Source of the DNA: Prorocentrum cordatum
Lineage: Eukaryota; Sar; Dinophyceae; Prorocentrales; Prorocentraceae
Length of the DNA stretch: 64,000 bases
Reading direction: 5' to 3'
Assembly (NCBI GenBank): GCA_963575745.1
Contig: CAUYUJ010020727.1
Location: 497,501-561,500, forward strand
In this document: piece by piece, positions 22,398 to 31,438 of the stretch
Layout of the letters: each line of letters starts with the position of its first letter
How positions within the stretch are numbered: the stretch's first letter is position 1
Position numbers and translations under genes: made by a program
The notes under the pieces: generated by a model
What the model saw: the letters and a program-made list of their open reading frames with translations, nothing else
What the model was told of the DNA's origin: nothing
Databases searched by the model: none

Positions 22398-23154
22398 GGG
22401 AGGAGGAGGAGGAGGAGGAGGAGGAGGAGGAGGAGGAGGAGGAGGAGGAGGAGGAGGAGGAGGAGGAGGAGGGAGAAGGAGACGAGGACGAGGCCAGGGA
22501 GGAGGAGGAGAGGAGGAGGAGGAGGAGGAAGAGGAGTAGAGGAGGAGGAGGAGGAGGAGGAGGAGGAGGATAATGAAAGGAGGAGGGGGGGAGGAGGAGG
22601 AGGAGGAGGGAGGAGGAGGAGGAGGAGGAGGAGGCGGAGGAAGAGGAGGAGGAGAAAGAGGAGGAGGAGAAAGAGGAGGAGGAGGAGGAGGAGGAGGAGG
22701 AGGAGGAGGAGGAGGGGAGGAGGAGGAGGAGGAGAGGAGGAGAAAGAGAGGAGGAGGAGGAGGAGAGAGAGGAGGAGGAGGAGGAGGAGGAGGCGGAGAG
22801 GCGGCGGAGGAGGAGGAAGGGAGGTACAAGGAGGAGGAGAGGAGGAGGAGGAGGGAGGAGGAGGACGACGAGGAGGAGGACGAAGAGGAGGAGGAGGAGG
22901 AGGAGGAGGAGGAGAAGGAGGAGGAGAAGGAGAAAGGGGAGGAGGAGGAGGAGGGAGGACGAGGCCAAGGAGGAGGAGGAGGAGGAGGAGGAGGAGGAGG
23001 AGGAACGAGGACGAGGCCAAGGGAGGAGGATGCGGAGGAGGAGGAGGAGGAGGAGCAGGAGGAGGAGGAGGAGGAGAAGACGGAGGAGGAGGAGGAGGAG
23101 CAGGAGGAGGAGGAGGAGGAGAAGGTGGAGGGGGAGGAGGAGGAGGAGGAGACG
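22398..23154. repeat. GGA purine tract 2
   Basis: About 750 bp of (GGA)n with AGA and GGC variants. It is followed by eight 42-47-bp units. Repeat-derived poly-Glu/Arg/Gly and, on the other strand, poly-Ser/Pro/Leu frames are not genes. Confidence 0.95.
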
Positions 23155-23868
23155 TAACCAGCTCTTCACACCCAGGCTCCCAAGCGCGAAGGTGACGTAA
23201 AAAGCTCGTCACACCAAGGATCCCGAGAACGAGCGTCAACGTAAACATCTCTGAACACCAGGGCTCCCAACAGAGAGTGGTGACGTAACAAGCTCTTCCC
23301 AACAAGGCTCCCAAGAGCGAGCGGTGACGTGACAAACTCGTGCACACCAAGGCTCCGAAGAGCGAATGGTGACGTACACAACTCTCAACACAACACCAAG
23401 GTTCCCAAGAGCGAGCAGCAAAACGTAAAAATCTCGGCACACCAAGGCTCCCAAGAGCGAGCGGTGACGCAACAAGCTCTTACCACCAAGGTTCCCAAGA
23501 GCAAAGGGAGCCATGAGCCCTCTCGGGCAGGTTGCTGCAGCGCTCTTTCCGTTCCCGTGCCGGCCCAGGTAACGGAAAAACCGAGGTACGAGTGATGACG
23601 TTCTGGTGTGGGCGAAGTCCTTAAGGGGGGGTTCCGGGAGGGGGTGTAGCGCGAGCAAATGAGTTTTAAATTGCCGTTTTCGGGTTTTCCTCAGGTTTTT
23701 GTTTGTCTTGCGGGCTCCCCGTTTCCCTCCCAGAAGGGCCACAGACGGCCCCAGAGGCCCCAAAGATCGGCCCAAGAGGCTTCCGAGACGCCCCGAGAGG
23801 CGTCCAAGAGGCGCCCCAACATGCCCCCAAGAGCCAACATCATCGATTTCCCAAAGGAAAGCGCATGG

Positions 23869-24003
23869 GGTTTTAGAACGGGTTGAGCAGAGGGGCTGTC
23901 TTGGTGATGTTCTCGGCTTCCCTTGTCCACACTGAGACAGCAGGAGCCGTCCAGTCGCTTCTCTTCCCTGCTGCCGTTCATTCTCAAGTTGTTTGTCGGT
24001 CTC
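23869..24003 (+). repeat. Split direct repeat A1
   Basis: 135 bp starting GGTTTTAGAACGGGTTGAGC and ending TTTGTCGGTCTC, nearly identical to 30531-30665 (a few substitutions). The first ORF starts 3 nt after it. Confidence 0.9.
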
Positions 24004-24005
24004 AG

Positions 24006-24425
24006 ATGACTGCGCCCCCAGGCCACCTCGCGCTAGTGGGCCTGGGGCTTGCCAACCTGATCGCGCTGCTCTCAGGTGGCCTGCATCCGCCACTGGAGCC
24101 GGGGCTGCCTCCCTGTACTCTGCAGGCCGCGTGCCCGCCGGCGTGGCTGCCGCCCGACCCCGACAGCTGCCCACCGTGCCCCGAGCTGGAGACGGCGCCG
24201 TGCCCCGTGGTGCAGCCAGTGTGTCCTGAGGTTGAGAGTTCGAAGAGTGAGCCCGAGGTGGACCCCTGGGGTTGGATCGCTGCGGCTGCTCCTGGCGTGA
24301 CGGTCGCGCTGTTGGGAGAGCTACGCCGGCTGATTCACAGCTGCCAGCGCCGCAGCCGTACGGAAGAGGATGATCGCTCGACGTCACCTGCCCCCGCTCG
24401 CCGCGGCGGAGGCGTGGTGCGCTGA
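24006..24425 (+). CDS. Small Cys/Pro-rich, probably membrane-associated ORF of the Ngaro-like element
   Basis: 139 residues from the first ATG after A1 (MTAPPGHLALVGLGL). A hydrophobic segment at about 7-26 (LALVGLGLANLIALLSGG) is followed by a Pro/Cys-rich middle with nine cysteines (PPCTLQAACPP, CPPCPELE, APCP, PVCPE). A second hydrophobic stretch lies at about 90-104 (WIAAAAPGVTVALLGEL), then a basic tail with HSCQRRSR and RRGGG. The Gag-like ORF starts 56 nt before its stop, in another frame, so the two overlap. A decayed relative lies at 3108-3540, which argues that this is a conserved element gene. I do not recognise the family. Membrane localisation is inferred from hydrophobicity only. 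Confidence 0.6.
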   Translation: MTAPPGHLALVGLGLANLIALLSGGLHPPLEPGLPPCTLQAACPPAWLPPDPDSCPPCPELETAPCPVVQPVCPEVESSKSEPEVDPWGWIAAAAPGVTVALLGELRRLIHSCQRRSRTEEDDRSTSPAPARRGGGVVR

Positions 24426-25866
24426 GCTGCCCATCGGATCGCTGATCCGCGTCTCGTACGAGGGGGGGGCCATGGACCACGCCAGGATCGTGCTCTGGCC
24501 GAGCCGTCGTCGAGACGCGCGAGGGCGGCAGCGGGGGAAGTCGACGTACTGGGTGCTGTCCGCCGACGGCGACGCGTGGGAGGAGGACCTGAGCGGGAAG
24601 AGTCCCGCGACGGGCCCTTCGGGAGGATTCATCCTGGACCAGGTGACAGGGGACCCTCCAGACGGTCGTCGCCTGCACAGGTTCCGCTCGCTTCCGAGCT
24701 TGGATGAGATCTTGGAGCGCGCGACGGAGTGCCGCGAGACTATGCTTGGCCGAGGCCAGCGAGAGTCCGAGGGCGCGGAGCTCGTGATGCTTCCCGACGG
24801 TGTTGAGCGGCCGGGCCGAGAGTATTTCCTTTGGTTGATGGGTGAGCGGCCGTGGGTGCTGGCGGAACCGCTACCAGGGATGCCCGTCGGCACGGTGGTG
24901 GACCCCCTGCCCGAAGGCGTGGTGCGCGCCGGCAGCCAGGCGTTGGCCCGCCTCTCCGGAGGTGGCCGCTGGGCTCGGCTGGAGCAGGTGGACGCGGACG
25001 CCATCGTCGAGTGGGCTGCTGGTCGTCTGGAGGAGCTGCGAGGGCTGCTGGGAGCCGCCCCCTTGCCGGCGCCCGCGGGATCCGTGGTCGGCGGCGCCGA
25101 GACCCCTCCGCCCCGGGCGCCAGTGGACCACCCTGGTCCCGACCACCTAGCGGCCAAGCTCGGTCTCGCTGATGAGCCTGATGCTCGGAGGGAGGCCGCG
25201 CCCGAGGAGCCCAACAACGACGCCAGAACGCTCTGGGTCGACTGGGGCGAGCAGGGCGAGCGCAGGAAGGACTTCCGCCGCGCCGTGGCCGAGAGCTCGA
25301 ACGTGGAGTGGGATCACCATCGCCTGCCCTCTGTTCGGACGTGCCTCCACACGTGCAAGATGATGATGAACCTGAATGGCTCACCTCGGGCCTGGCTGGA
25401 ACGCTTCTTCAGGGGAATGGGGATAGCGTCCACGGACAGGGTGGCCCACGAGCTCAGGGTGCTCTGTGACATCCTGGAGGAGGCTGGAGAGTTCGGCCAG
25501 CTCAACCTGGGTGGATTGGCTTGCTTGGAGGTCACGGCTCTTCGGTTGAATCTGATGGTCGATGCTCACAAGACCAGCGGCACGGCGTCCTACTCCAATG
25601 CGAAGTACCTCTCGCCGCTGACGGAGGTGGACCAGCTCGCGGCGCCTGGCCTGCGCTCACGCATGTCGAGGCGGGCCAAGGAGGAGTATGAGCTGCTGCA
25701 GGGTGACAAGAAGGCCGAGGCGGTCGCAGCGAACGCCTCACCATCTCGAGCTCCGCCGCGCGAGACGGCCGATGATGGAGGCAAAGGCGGTGGCCAGGGC
25801 GGCAGCGGGGGCGGTCGGGGCAACAAGAACCGATCGCGTGCCCTCGCGCCGCCCGCGCAATCATGA
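24370..25866 (+). CDS. Gag-like ORF of the Ngaro-like element
   Basis: An intact 498-residue ORF. Position between the small ORF and RT-RNase H suggests a Gag role (RNA packaging). No CCHC zinc knuckle is visible. The C-terminus is Gly/Arg/Lys-rich (GGKGGGQGGSGGGRGNKNRS), which could bind nucleic acid. A helical central block includes SVRTCLHTCKMMMNLNGSPR and LRVLCDILEEAGEFGQLNLG. The start chosen is the first ATG of the frame; one at 24472 is an alternative. The stop overlaps the next ORF start as ATGA (25863-25866), which would allow reinitiation or frameshifting. Function is inferred from position, not from a recognised domain. Confidence 0.6.
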   Translation: MIARRHLPPLAAAEAWCAELPIGSLIRVSYEGGAMDHARIVLWPSRRRDARGRQRGKSTYWVLSADGDAWEEDLSGKSPATGPSGGFILDQVTGDPPDGRRLHRFRSLPSLDEILERATECRETMLGRGQRESEGAELVMLPDGVERPGREYFLWLMGERPWVLAEPLPGMPVGTVVDPLPEGVVRAGSQALARLSGGGRWARLEQVDADAIVEWAAGRLEELRGLLGAAPLPAPAGSVVGGAETPPPRAPVDHPGPDHLAAKLGLADEPDARREAAPEEPNNDARTLWVDWGEQGERRKDFRRAVAESSNVEWDHHRLPSVRTCLHTCKMMMNLNGSPRAWLERFFRGMGIASTDRVAHELRVLCDILEEAGEFGQLNLGGLACLEVTALRLNLMVDAHKTSGTASYSNAKYLSPLTEVDQLAAPGLRSRMSRRAKEEYELLQGDKKAEAVAANASPSRAPPRETADDGGKGGGQGGSGGGRGNKNRSRALAPPAQS

Positions 25867-28404
25867 CGGACTCGACACAGTCGGCGGAGTGGGCCCCCGC
25901 TGGCTGGACTTCCTCTTCGGCCCGGCGAGCGCCTTTGGCTGTGGCGAGCGGGGACAGGGACCTCTTCCCTCTTCCTCGCCTGGCCGCGCCGCCTACCAGC
26001 AGGGGCGGCAGCCGCGCCCGGATGGCTGGTGCCAGGCGGAGGCGTGAGCACGAATTGGCGAGTGGCGCGATCGACTCTCTCAACTGGTTTGCTGGCTGGG
26101 AGCCGGCCGACGCTGGCTCGCCGCGCCCCTCGGGCTCCATCTGGGGCAATCACGCCGGGATTGCGCAGCGGGTGGCAAGCGAAGCTCTTCGGCGTCAGGC
26201 CGCAGCTCCCAGCCCCTGTCCATCCCACGAGGCGGCGCTCAGTGCGTTGCTCAAGGGGTGCTCGATCTACGACGCATCGGGCTCCCCGAGGAACCTGGCC
26301 TCCTTCGTCCGTGACCGCGTGTCCTTGCCCCCGTCGATCGTCGGCTGCCGCCGGGTGGGAGACGTAGTGGGCGAGGCTGGTCGCGCTTACTTGGAGGAGA
26401 ATCACAAGCGCATGAGGCGGCCGATCCATGAGATCGATTTTGACAACTTGCCGACTCCGTATTTTGACCCGCTGCTGAAGCGGAACAAGAAGAAGTACCG
26501 CAGTTTTTCGAAGGATCTCACGGCACGAGGTCTCTTGCTGGCAACTCTGACGCCTTCGGAGCAGGCTGGCCTCTTTTTCTTGAAAAAAGTCTGACGGGCA
26601 CAAGGTGCGCATGATAGTGGGCGCCCGCCGTGCCAACGCCTGGTTCAACGTGCCGCCCAGCGCGCAGCTCCTCTCCTGCGAGGGCTTCGGGCGCGTGGAG
26701 GTGAGGCTCCCAGGGGGAGTGGCCATCGGCTCCGCCCGCGCAGATGAGCTACTAGGCAATTTCAGGCTCTTTCTGGCGGTGACGGACGTGAAGGGCTGCT
26801 TCTGCCGCACGCGGATCCCCCCGAGCCTGGCGAAGTTCTTTTCGCTGCCTGCCGCGCCCGCCCACGTCCTAGGACTCGCGGGCCAGGAGCCCTAGGGGGC
26901 TCGACTGGGGCCGGACACCCTGGTCTTTCCGTGCATCGGCGCGCTCCCCACGGGCTTCTCGCGGACGCTCGTCTTGGCGCAGGATGCCAACGAGGAGAGA
27001 GGTTAGCTCGAACCCTTGGCCGGGAGGAGATATGACGATCTCCGAGAGGCTGCTCATGAGCGACCGAGGGCCCCCGCTTCTCATGGACGTCGAGCCTGGC
27101 CGCGTGGGAGGGGCCTACGTCTACGTCGACAACCTAGGCGTCATCACCCCGTCGGAGACCATCGCGCAGGAGGTCCTCGATCAGTGGGCGGGGCTTTTTG
27201 AGGGCGTCGGCCTCGACCTGCACAAGAGCTCCGTGACCTCGTCCGCGTGCGAGGCTCTGGGGGCCAAGCTGGACCTCGAGCTGATGAGGTCGGGCGTGAG
27301 CGACGGCCGCTTCTGGAAGGTGTGCGCGGGGCTGGGGGGCCTGCTGGCGCGCGGCCGCGCGACGGGGCGAGCCCTGGAGATGGTGCTCGGCCACTACACC
27401 TTCTGTGGGCTGGCTTTGCGGGGCTCGTTGAGCTGCTGGCACGCCTCCTACCGCTTCATCCAGCGGCGCTACAACGAGCCCGCTCGCCTGTGGCCCGAAG
27501 TCGTGAAGGAGGTGGAGATGTTCCGCGGCCTGCTCGCGCCGATGGTGCAGGGCTGGTGGCGCCCGTGGAACAGCTGCGTGTTCCAGACCGACGCCAGCGA
27601 GAGCGGCTGGGTCATGGCGCAGTCGTTCTGGCCGCTCCGCGTGGTGGAGGAGGTCGGGGGGCTGCCCAAGCGGGCCCGCTTCCGCTCCGCGCAGGGAAGG
27701 CCTGCGCGGGAGAGCGCGCTCGCTGCCGCCAGCCTGGTCCAGGATAGCTCGGGGCTGATCCGCAGCGTCGAGAGTGTAATAAATGAGGATTCCTCGGAGC
27801 CCGATGCTTTGTCCGCCTGGGATGTTGATCCTGATTTGCCGAAGTCCCCTGGGAGTGGCTCCGAAAGGGGGCCTGGGAGACGGTCCGCTCAGGGATCTGG
27901 CGTTTTCCCGAAGGCATTTTGATCCTGGAGGCCAGGGCCCTTGTTTAAGCAGTCCAGAGGTCGGCCAAGACCTTTCATGGAATCAGTGTGCGTCAGCTTT
28001 TCCTTTCAGACAACATGTCTGTGGTACTTTCTTTTTCTAGGGCCCGATCCTCATGCTTCAGTCTTTTGGTTCAGATTCGTCGAGTCTATGCCTATGCCAT
28101 AGCGTTGGGTCTTTCACCCGCCTTTCGATGGATCCCGTCGGAGTTCAGTGGGAGTGACGAAGGCAGCAGTTTATTTGTTTCAGAGAGCGACAGTAGTATA
28201 GTGACATCTCTCCTCGATGATAAGTTTGAGGCCAGTTTCAATTTGCAAACCCATCCTCCAAGAGCCGCCCCCAAACCAGACGTGTCCGTTGGTCCTGTCA
28301 GTACGCGTTTTGGCTCTAAACCTTCGGTTCTGGCCACCATCGCCGAGCTTCCGATCAATGTAGAGGGCTCTGAGCATGGGCCCGAAGCGGCTGCGGGGGC
28401 TTAG
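25863..28404 (+). pseudogene. Reverse transcriptase-RNase H of the Ngaro-like element, multiply broken
   Basis: An N-terminal region (25863 to about 26585) leads to a frame change at an A-run (26581-26588); skipping one base continues as SDGHKVRMIVGARRANAWFN. The RT core has motif A TDVKGCFCRTRIPPSL, an in-frame TAG at 26893-26895, then ALPTGFSRTLVLAQ (motif B region). The frame changes again near 26990. Motif C is YVDN (27122-27133). RNase H follows with CVFQTDASESGW. Another frame change lies near 27830, a TAA at 27946-27948, and then LSDNMSVVLSFSRARSS and FRWIPSE, the RNase H C-terminal signature of DIRS-like elements. Known family members have one continuous RT-RNase H. Domain identity is firm and this copy is not functional as read. 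Confidence 0.85.
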
Positions 28405-29561
28405 CGCGCTTGTGGTTCGGGAGCCGCCGCTGCCTTCAGGCGTCAGGCTCCCTCGGACAGCGATGGGCACGCGGGCGCTGACGGCCAGGCACGCGGCGCG
28501 CCGTGCGCGGGCTGGCCCGAGGGGCGCCCAGACGCCGGCGGCAGGGCGCCGACGCGCGCCGGTGCCGGCCCCCTCCGCTGTGCCAGCGATGGCTGCGCGG
28601 AAGGAGCGGCACTTCTCGGCGCTGGACGACAGGGGCGCCAACGGGCAGGACCCCGCTGGAGACGGATGGGGAGGCCGCCGAGGGCGACAGCAGCTCCAGC
28701 GGCTCCGACTCGGTGATCGAGCGCCCGGGGCGCAGCCGCGCGCGGAAGCGGCAGCTGCGCGCTCGGTGGGCGCAGAGGCGAGCGAAGCTGTACGCCGACG
28801 CGATCCTTGCTGCTCAGGAAGCGGGAGTGAGCCTCTTGGGGACCTTGGCCGTGGCGCGGCCGACGCAGGTGAGGTACCAGCGCTACCTCGATCTCTTCTA
28901 CTCGCGTGTCGGCCTGAAGCGGGAGGACATCCTCGCGAAGGCCGACGCAGAGATCGACGAGCTGTTCTGCAACTACTTGACCGAGACTTACTTGCAAAGC
29001 GAGCAGAGCAGCCACGGGGATCAGGCCATGGCGGCCTGGGTCAGCGCGAACCCCGACTTCGGGCGAATCGGGAATCGCAAGCTACCCTGCGCCTGGCGCA
29101 GGCGGACCCCTGGGCGGCGGCGGAAGGCCCTGGCCCTCCCGGTCCGGTGCGGCCTGGCTTGGGAGCTGGTGCGTCGAGGGCATCTTCGGCTTGCGCTCTT
29201 CCTCATGGTGGGCGTCTCGACCAGTTCGCGGCCCTCGACCTTGCTGGCCGCCAGGAGGTGCGATCTCGTCCCCCCGACGACGGGCGCCAGCCGCCGCTGG
29301 GCCTTGCTGACTCATTCTCGGGAGCGGAGGAAGCCCAGCAAGAGGGGCCAGTTCGACGAGGCATGCCCGCTGTGCTCTCCGTACCTCCAGGGCTTGGATG
29401 CAGTGTTCAAGTCCATGCACCGCTACGAGCACAACAGCAGGCTAGGAGGCAGCTACGCAAAGTTGGCCCCAGCTCTGCGTGCAGTGCGCGAGCAGGCAAA
29501 GAGGCAATTTACCCAGATCTCGACGGGACAGCCCTTCAGCGTGCGTCTAAAGCAAAACTAA
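28376..29561 (+). pseudogene. Tyrosine recombinase-like region of the Ngaro-like element
   Basis: The likely N-terminus (28376 to about 28650, MGPKRLRGLSALVVREPPLP) is in one frame. After a shift, the frame open to 29561 reads an acidic serine stretch (DSSSSGSDS), a helical core-binding-like region (PTQVRYQRYLDLFYSRVGLK) and VSTSSRPSTLLAARRCDLVP. The last resembles box I of tyrosine recombinases, with the catalytic Arg in SRPSTL. It continues to KPSKRGQFDEACPL, usual for the region between boxes I and II. A clear box II HxxR and the final Tyr are not seen before the frame break near 29500-29560, so the enzyme appears truncated. Context (after RNase H, element with split direct repeats) supports the call. 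Confidence 0.6.
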
Positions 29562-30304
29562 CCCAGTTGCACCTCGGCTACAGAGGGGCACGATTAAGGG
29601 GTCGGCTCTATCGTTCTCGCCTAGGGAAAGGACAGTACCTGGCCGATCTTTTTGCAGGCTGCAGGGCGATCTCGCGCGCGGCCGACAGTTTAGGGTTCCG
29701 CTCGCGAAGCTGGGGCGTCATCTACGATGCAGAGTGGCAGGACTTGCTGTCGCCAAGAGTCTTGCAAGCCATCAGATCAGACGCCCGAGTTGGGCGACTG
29801 GCGGCTGCAGTGCTGGCCCCGCCGTGCCGGACCTTTTCATTAGCGCATGACAGATCTCGACCTGCGCGGAGTCGCGAAGAGCCTTGGGGTTTCAACGATT
29901 CTTTCTTGACTGCTGCCGATGCGGCAGCTGTGCACCTCGGCAATCGTCTTGCTTGTGTCGCTCTGTCCCTGTTCAGACTTCTTCTGCGGCGAGGTATTCC
30001 TGTCATGCTCGGACATCCGCTGACCAGCCGACTCTGGCACACTGCAGAAATGTGCGGGCTCTCCCATTGTAAGAATGTCTTTTTGGTCGAGCTCGACCAG
30101 TGCCAGTACGGCGCTAAATGGAAGAAGGCTATTAGGATTTTGCGTGGCAATGTGAACCTTGAAGATCTGACTAAACTCACCCAGCGGTGTAGACCACAGG
30201 GTTGTATATGTTCGAAGACCCTACGCCCCCACTGGCAGTTGAGCGGCGGGGGGCCAGGTGGCCTTCGTCGCACACGAATCGCTCCGAATATCCCAGAGAT
30301 ATGA
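29505..30304 (+). CDS. PPC-motif DNA methyltransferase-like domain of the Ngaro-like element
   Basis: Open to 30304, in a different frame from the recombinase-like region. LADLFAGCRAISRAADSLGF (about 29638-29700) resembles the SAM-binding motif I (DLFxGxGG-type) of cytosine-C5 methyltransferases. AVLAPPCRTFSLAHD carries a PPC with the Cys codon at 29825-29827, like catalytic motif IV. Then EEPWG and PVMLGHPLTSRLWH follow, where related proteins would carry a Glu-Asn-Pro-like motif VI; here it reads GHP, perhaps a lesion. DIRS elements usually carry a different, adenine-type methyltransferase before the recombinase, whereas this domain lies after it. Cytosine methyltransferases captured by dinoflagellate retrotransposons have been reported. 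Activity and exact family are inference. Confidence 0.5.
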
Positions 30305-30427
30305 CGAAGGCCATGGTCTCGACTTTGCTGGCCAGCATCGTTGAAACTAGAGCTGGCTTCACCCACCTTTTTTCTTCCCGCCCAAATGAACATCCTAATT
30401 GGATAATTTCGGGATGGTTTGGGGAAA

Positions 30428-30526
30428 GGAGTTTTAAGGCATGCCTGTAGACTCCCGAAGCCTCTGGCCACGACCGATCCAGAGTTTCGCTAGAATCAGT
30501 CTCTGCAAAAAGAGGGACCGTTGCTC
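30428..30526 (+). repeat. Split direct repeat B1
   Basis: 99 bp starting GGAGTTTTAAGGCATGCCTG and ending ACCGTTGCTC. It matches B2 at 30691-30788 with a handful of differences. Confidence 0.9.
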
Positions 30527-30530
30527 TGGA

Positions 30531-30665
30531 GGTTTTAGAACGGGTTGAGCAAAGGGGCCGTCTTGGTGATGTTCTCGGCTTCCCTTGTCCACACTGAGAC
30601 AGCAGGAACCGTCCAGTCGCTTCTCTTCCCTGCTGCCGTTCATTCTCAAGTTGTTTGTCGGTCTC
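30531..30665 (+). repeat. Split direct repeat A2
   Basis: 135 bp matching A1 at 23869-24003. It lies between B1 and B2, as expected for PAT/Ngaro elements. Confidence 0.9.
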
Positions 30666-30690
30666 CCACCCCCCCAACCCTGGGGGAGAA

Positions 30691-30788
30691 GGAGTTTTAA
30701 GGCATGCCTTTAGACTCCCGAGGCCTCTGGCCACGACTAGTCCAGAGTTTCGCTAGAATCAGTCTCCGCAAAAAAGGGACCGTTGCTC
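30691..30788 (+). repeat. Split direct repeat B2 (right end of element)
   Basis: 98 bp matching B1. Separated from A2 by a 25-nt C-run/G-run linker (30666-30690). Confidence 0.9.
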
Positions 30789-30829
30789 CATGTTTAGCAT
30801 ATACGGCTTGTCGGCTTTCACGGTGTTGA

Positions 30830-31200
30830 CGACGGCCCCAGAGGCCCCCAAGACCGCCCCACGACGGCCCAAAAGGTTCCCAAGAGGCCCCCGAAACGGC
30901 CCAAGAGGGCCCCAAGACGGCCCAAGAGGCGCCCAAGACGGCCCAAGAGGGCCCCCAGACGGCCCCAAGAGGGGGACCACGAACCGAAAAGTCCAGCCTT
31001 TCGCCCCAAGATGTTCCCAGGAGGCCCCAAGAGCCCCCTTCAAAACTTTCGAGACGAATGTGCGCAACGCTACAGCGAGACCGACAGGGTGTCGCCGAAG
31101 TTTGGCGTCGCCAAGTGGGCGTCGCCGAAGTGTGACGTCGCCGAAGTGTGGCGTGTCAGTGGGCGCCGAAGCATGGCGTCGCCGTGCCCTTTTCGGTGCG
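30830..31200. repeat. GGCCCCAAGA tract followed by GTCGCCGAAGTGTGGC repeats
   Basis: The 30830-31045 part is the GGCCCCAAGAC family. From 31087 to 31180 several imperfect copies of GGCGTCGCCGAAGTGTG follow. The next ~240 bp hold no recognisable gene. Confidence 0.75.
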
Positions 31201-31438
31201 CCCCTTACACGCTCGGTGGCCTCGTAAGGAACACCACCCACTGTCTCACCGGGCGGCGACGTATGGCTGCGCCGCGCTCATTTCGGCACACTCCTCACAC
31301 GTATCGGGGGCCCATGGGCCCATGAGGGGGCGCCACCTGTGGCTTCCACGGGACATGGGGGGAGGAATCTCACGCGCCTGGAGACCCCGCGGGGTCGGAG
31401 GATTCGGAGCGTAGCCGTTGTAGTCAGCCGATTGCTTC

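Larger units (their letters stand above)
17040..23860. repeat. Composite higher-order array (GGCCCCAAGAC tracts + TGACGTAA minisatellite + GGA tracts)
   Basis: Each module has the same order: a 42-47-bp minisatellite block; the landmark GCCATCTCGGGCCAGTTCCT; a spacer with GTTCCCGTGCCGG, AGGGGTCCAGGGG and AAGCGGC; then a GGCCCCAAGAC tract. The landmark or its variant lies at 17401, 18267, 19271, 20614 and about 23515. The distances are 866, 1004, 1343 and about 2901. The last interval is enlarged by two GGA tracts and a partial module at 21836. The Ngaro-like element begins at its right edge. Confidence 0.85.
23869..30788 (+). mobile_element. Ngaro/PAT-like tyrosine-recombinase retrotransposon
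   Basis: The element has split direct repeats. A1 (23869-24003) at the left is matched by A2 (30531-30665) at the right, and A2 is bracketed by B1 (30428-30526) and B2 (30691-30788). This A1-ORFs-B1-A2-B2 layout defines the PAT/Ngaro group. Inside, on the + strand, are a small Cys-rich ORF, a Gag-like ORF, RT-RNase H, a tyrosine-recombinase-like region and a methyltransferase-like domain. The ORFs carry several frameshifts and stops, so this copy is probably inactive. It lies within the GGCCCCAAGAC satellite region, which resumes at 30830. Confidence 0.88.

Noticed and set aside
21232-23440. Poly-Glu/Arg/Gly and poly-Ser/Leu/Pro ORFs over GGA tracts
   Set aside because: Open frames are forced by the GGA triplet array, and both strands are open equally.
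28376-30304. Uninterrupted 642-aa ORF as a single protein
   Set aside because: Its middle third (about 28650-29500) lacks domain-like sequence, while the overlapping frame there carries the recombinase-like motifs. Only the C-terminal part is taken as real in this frame.
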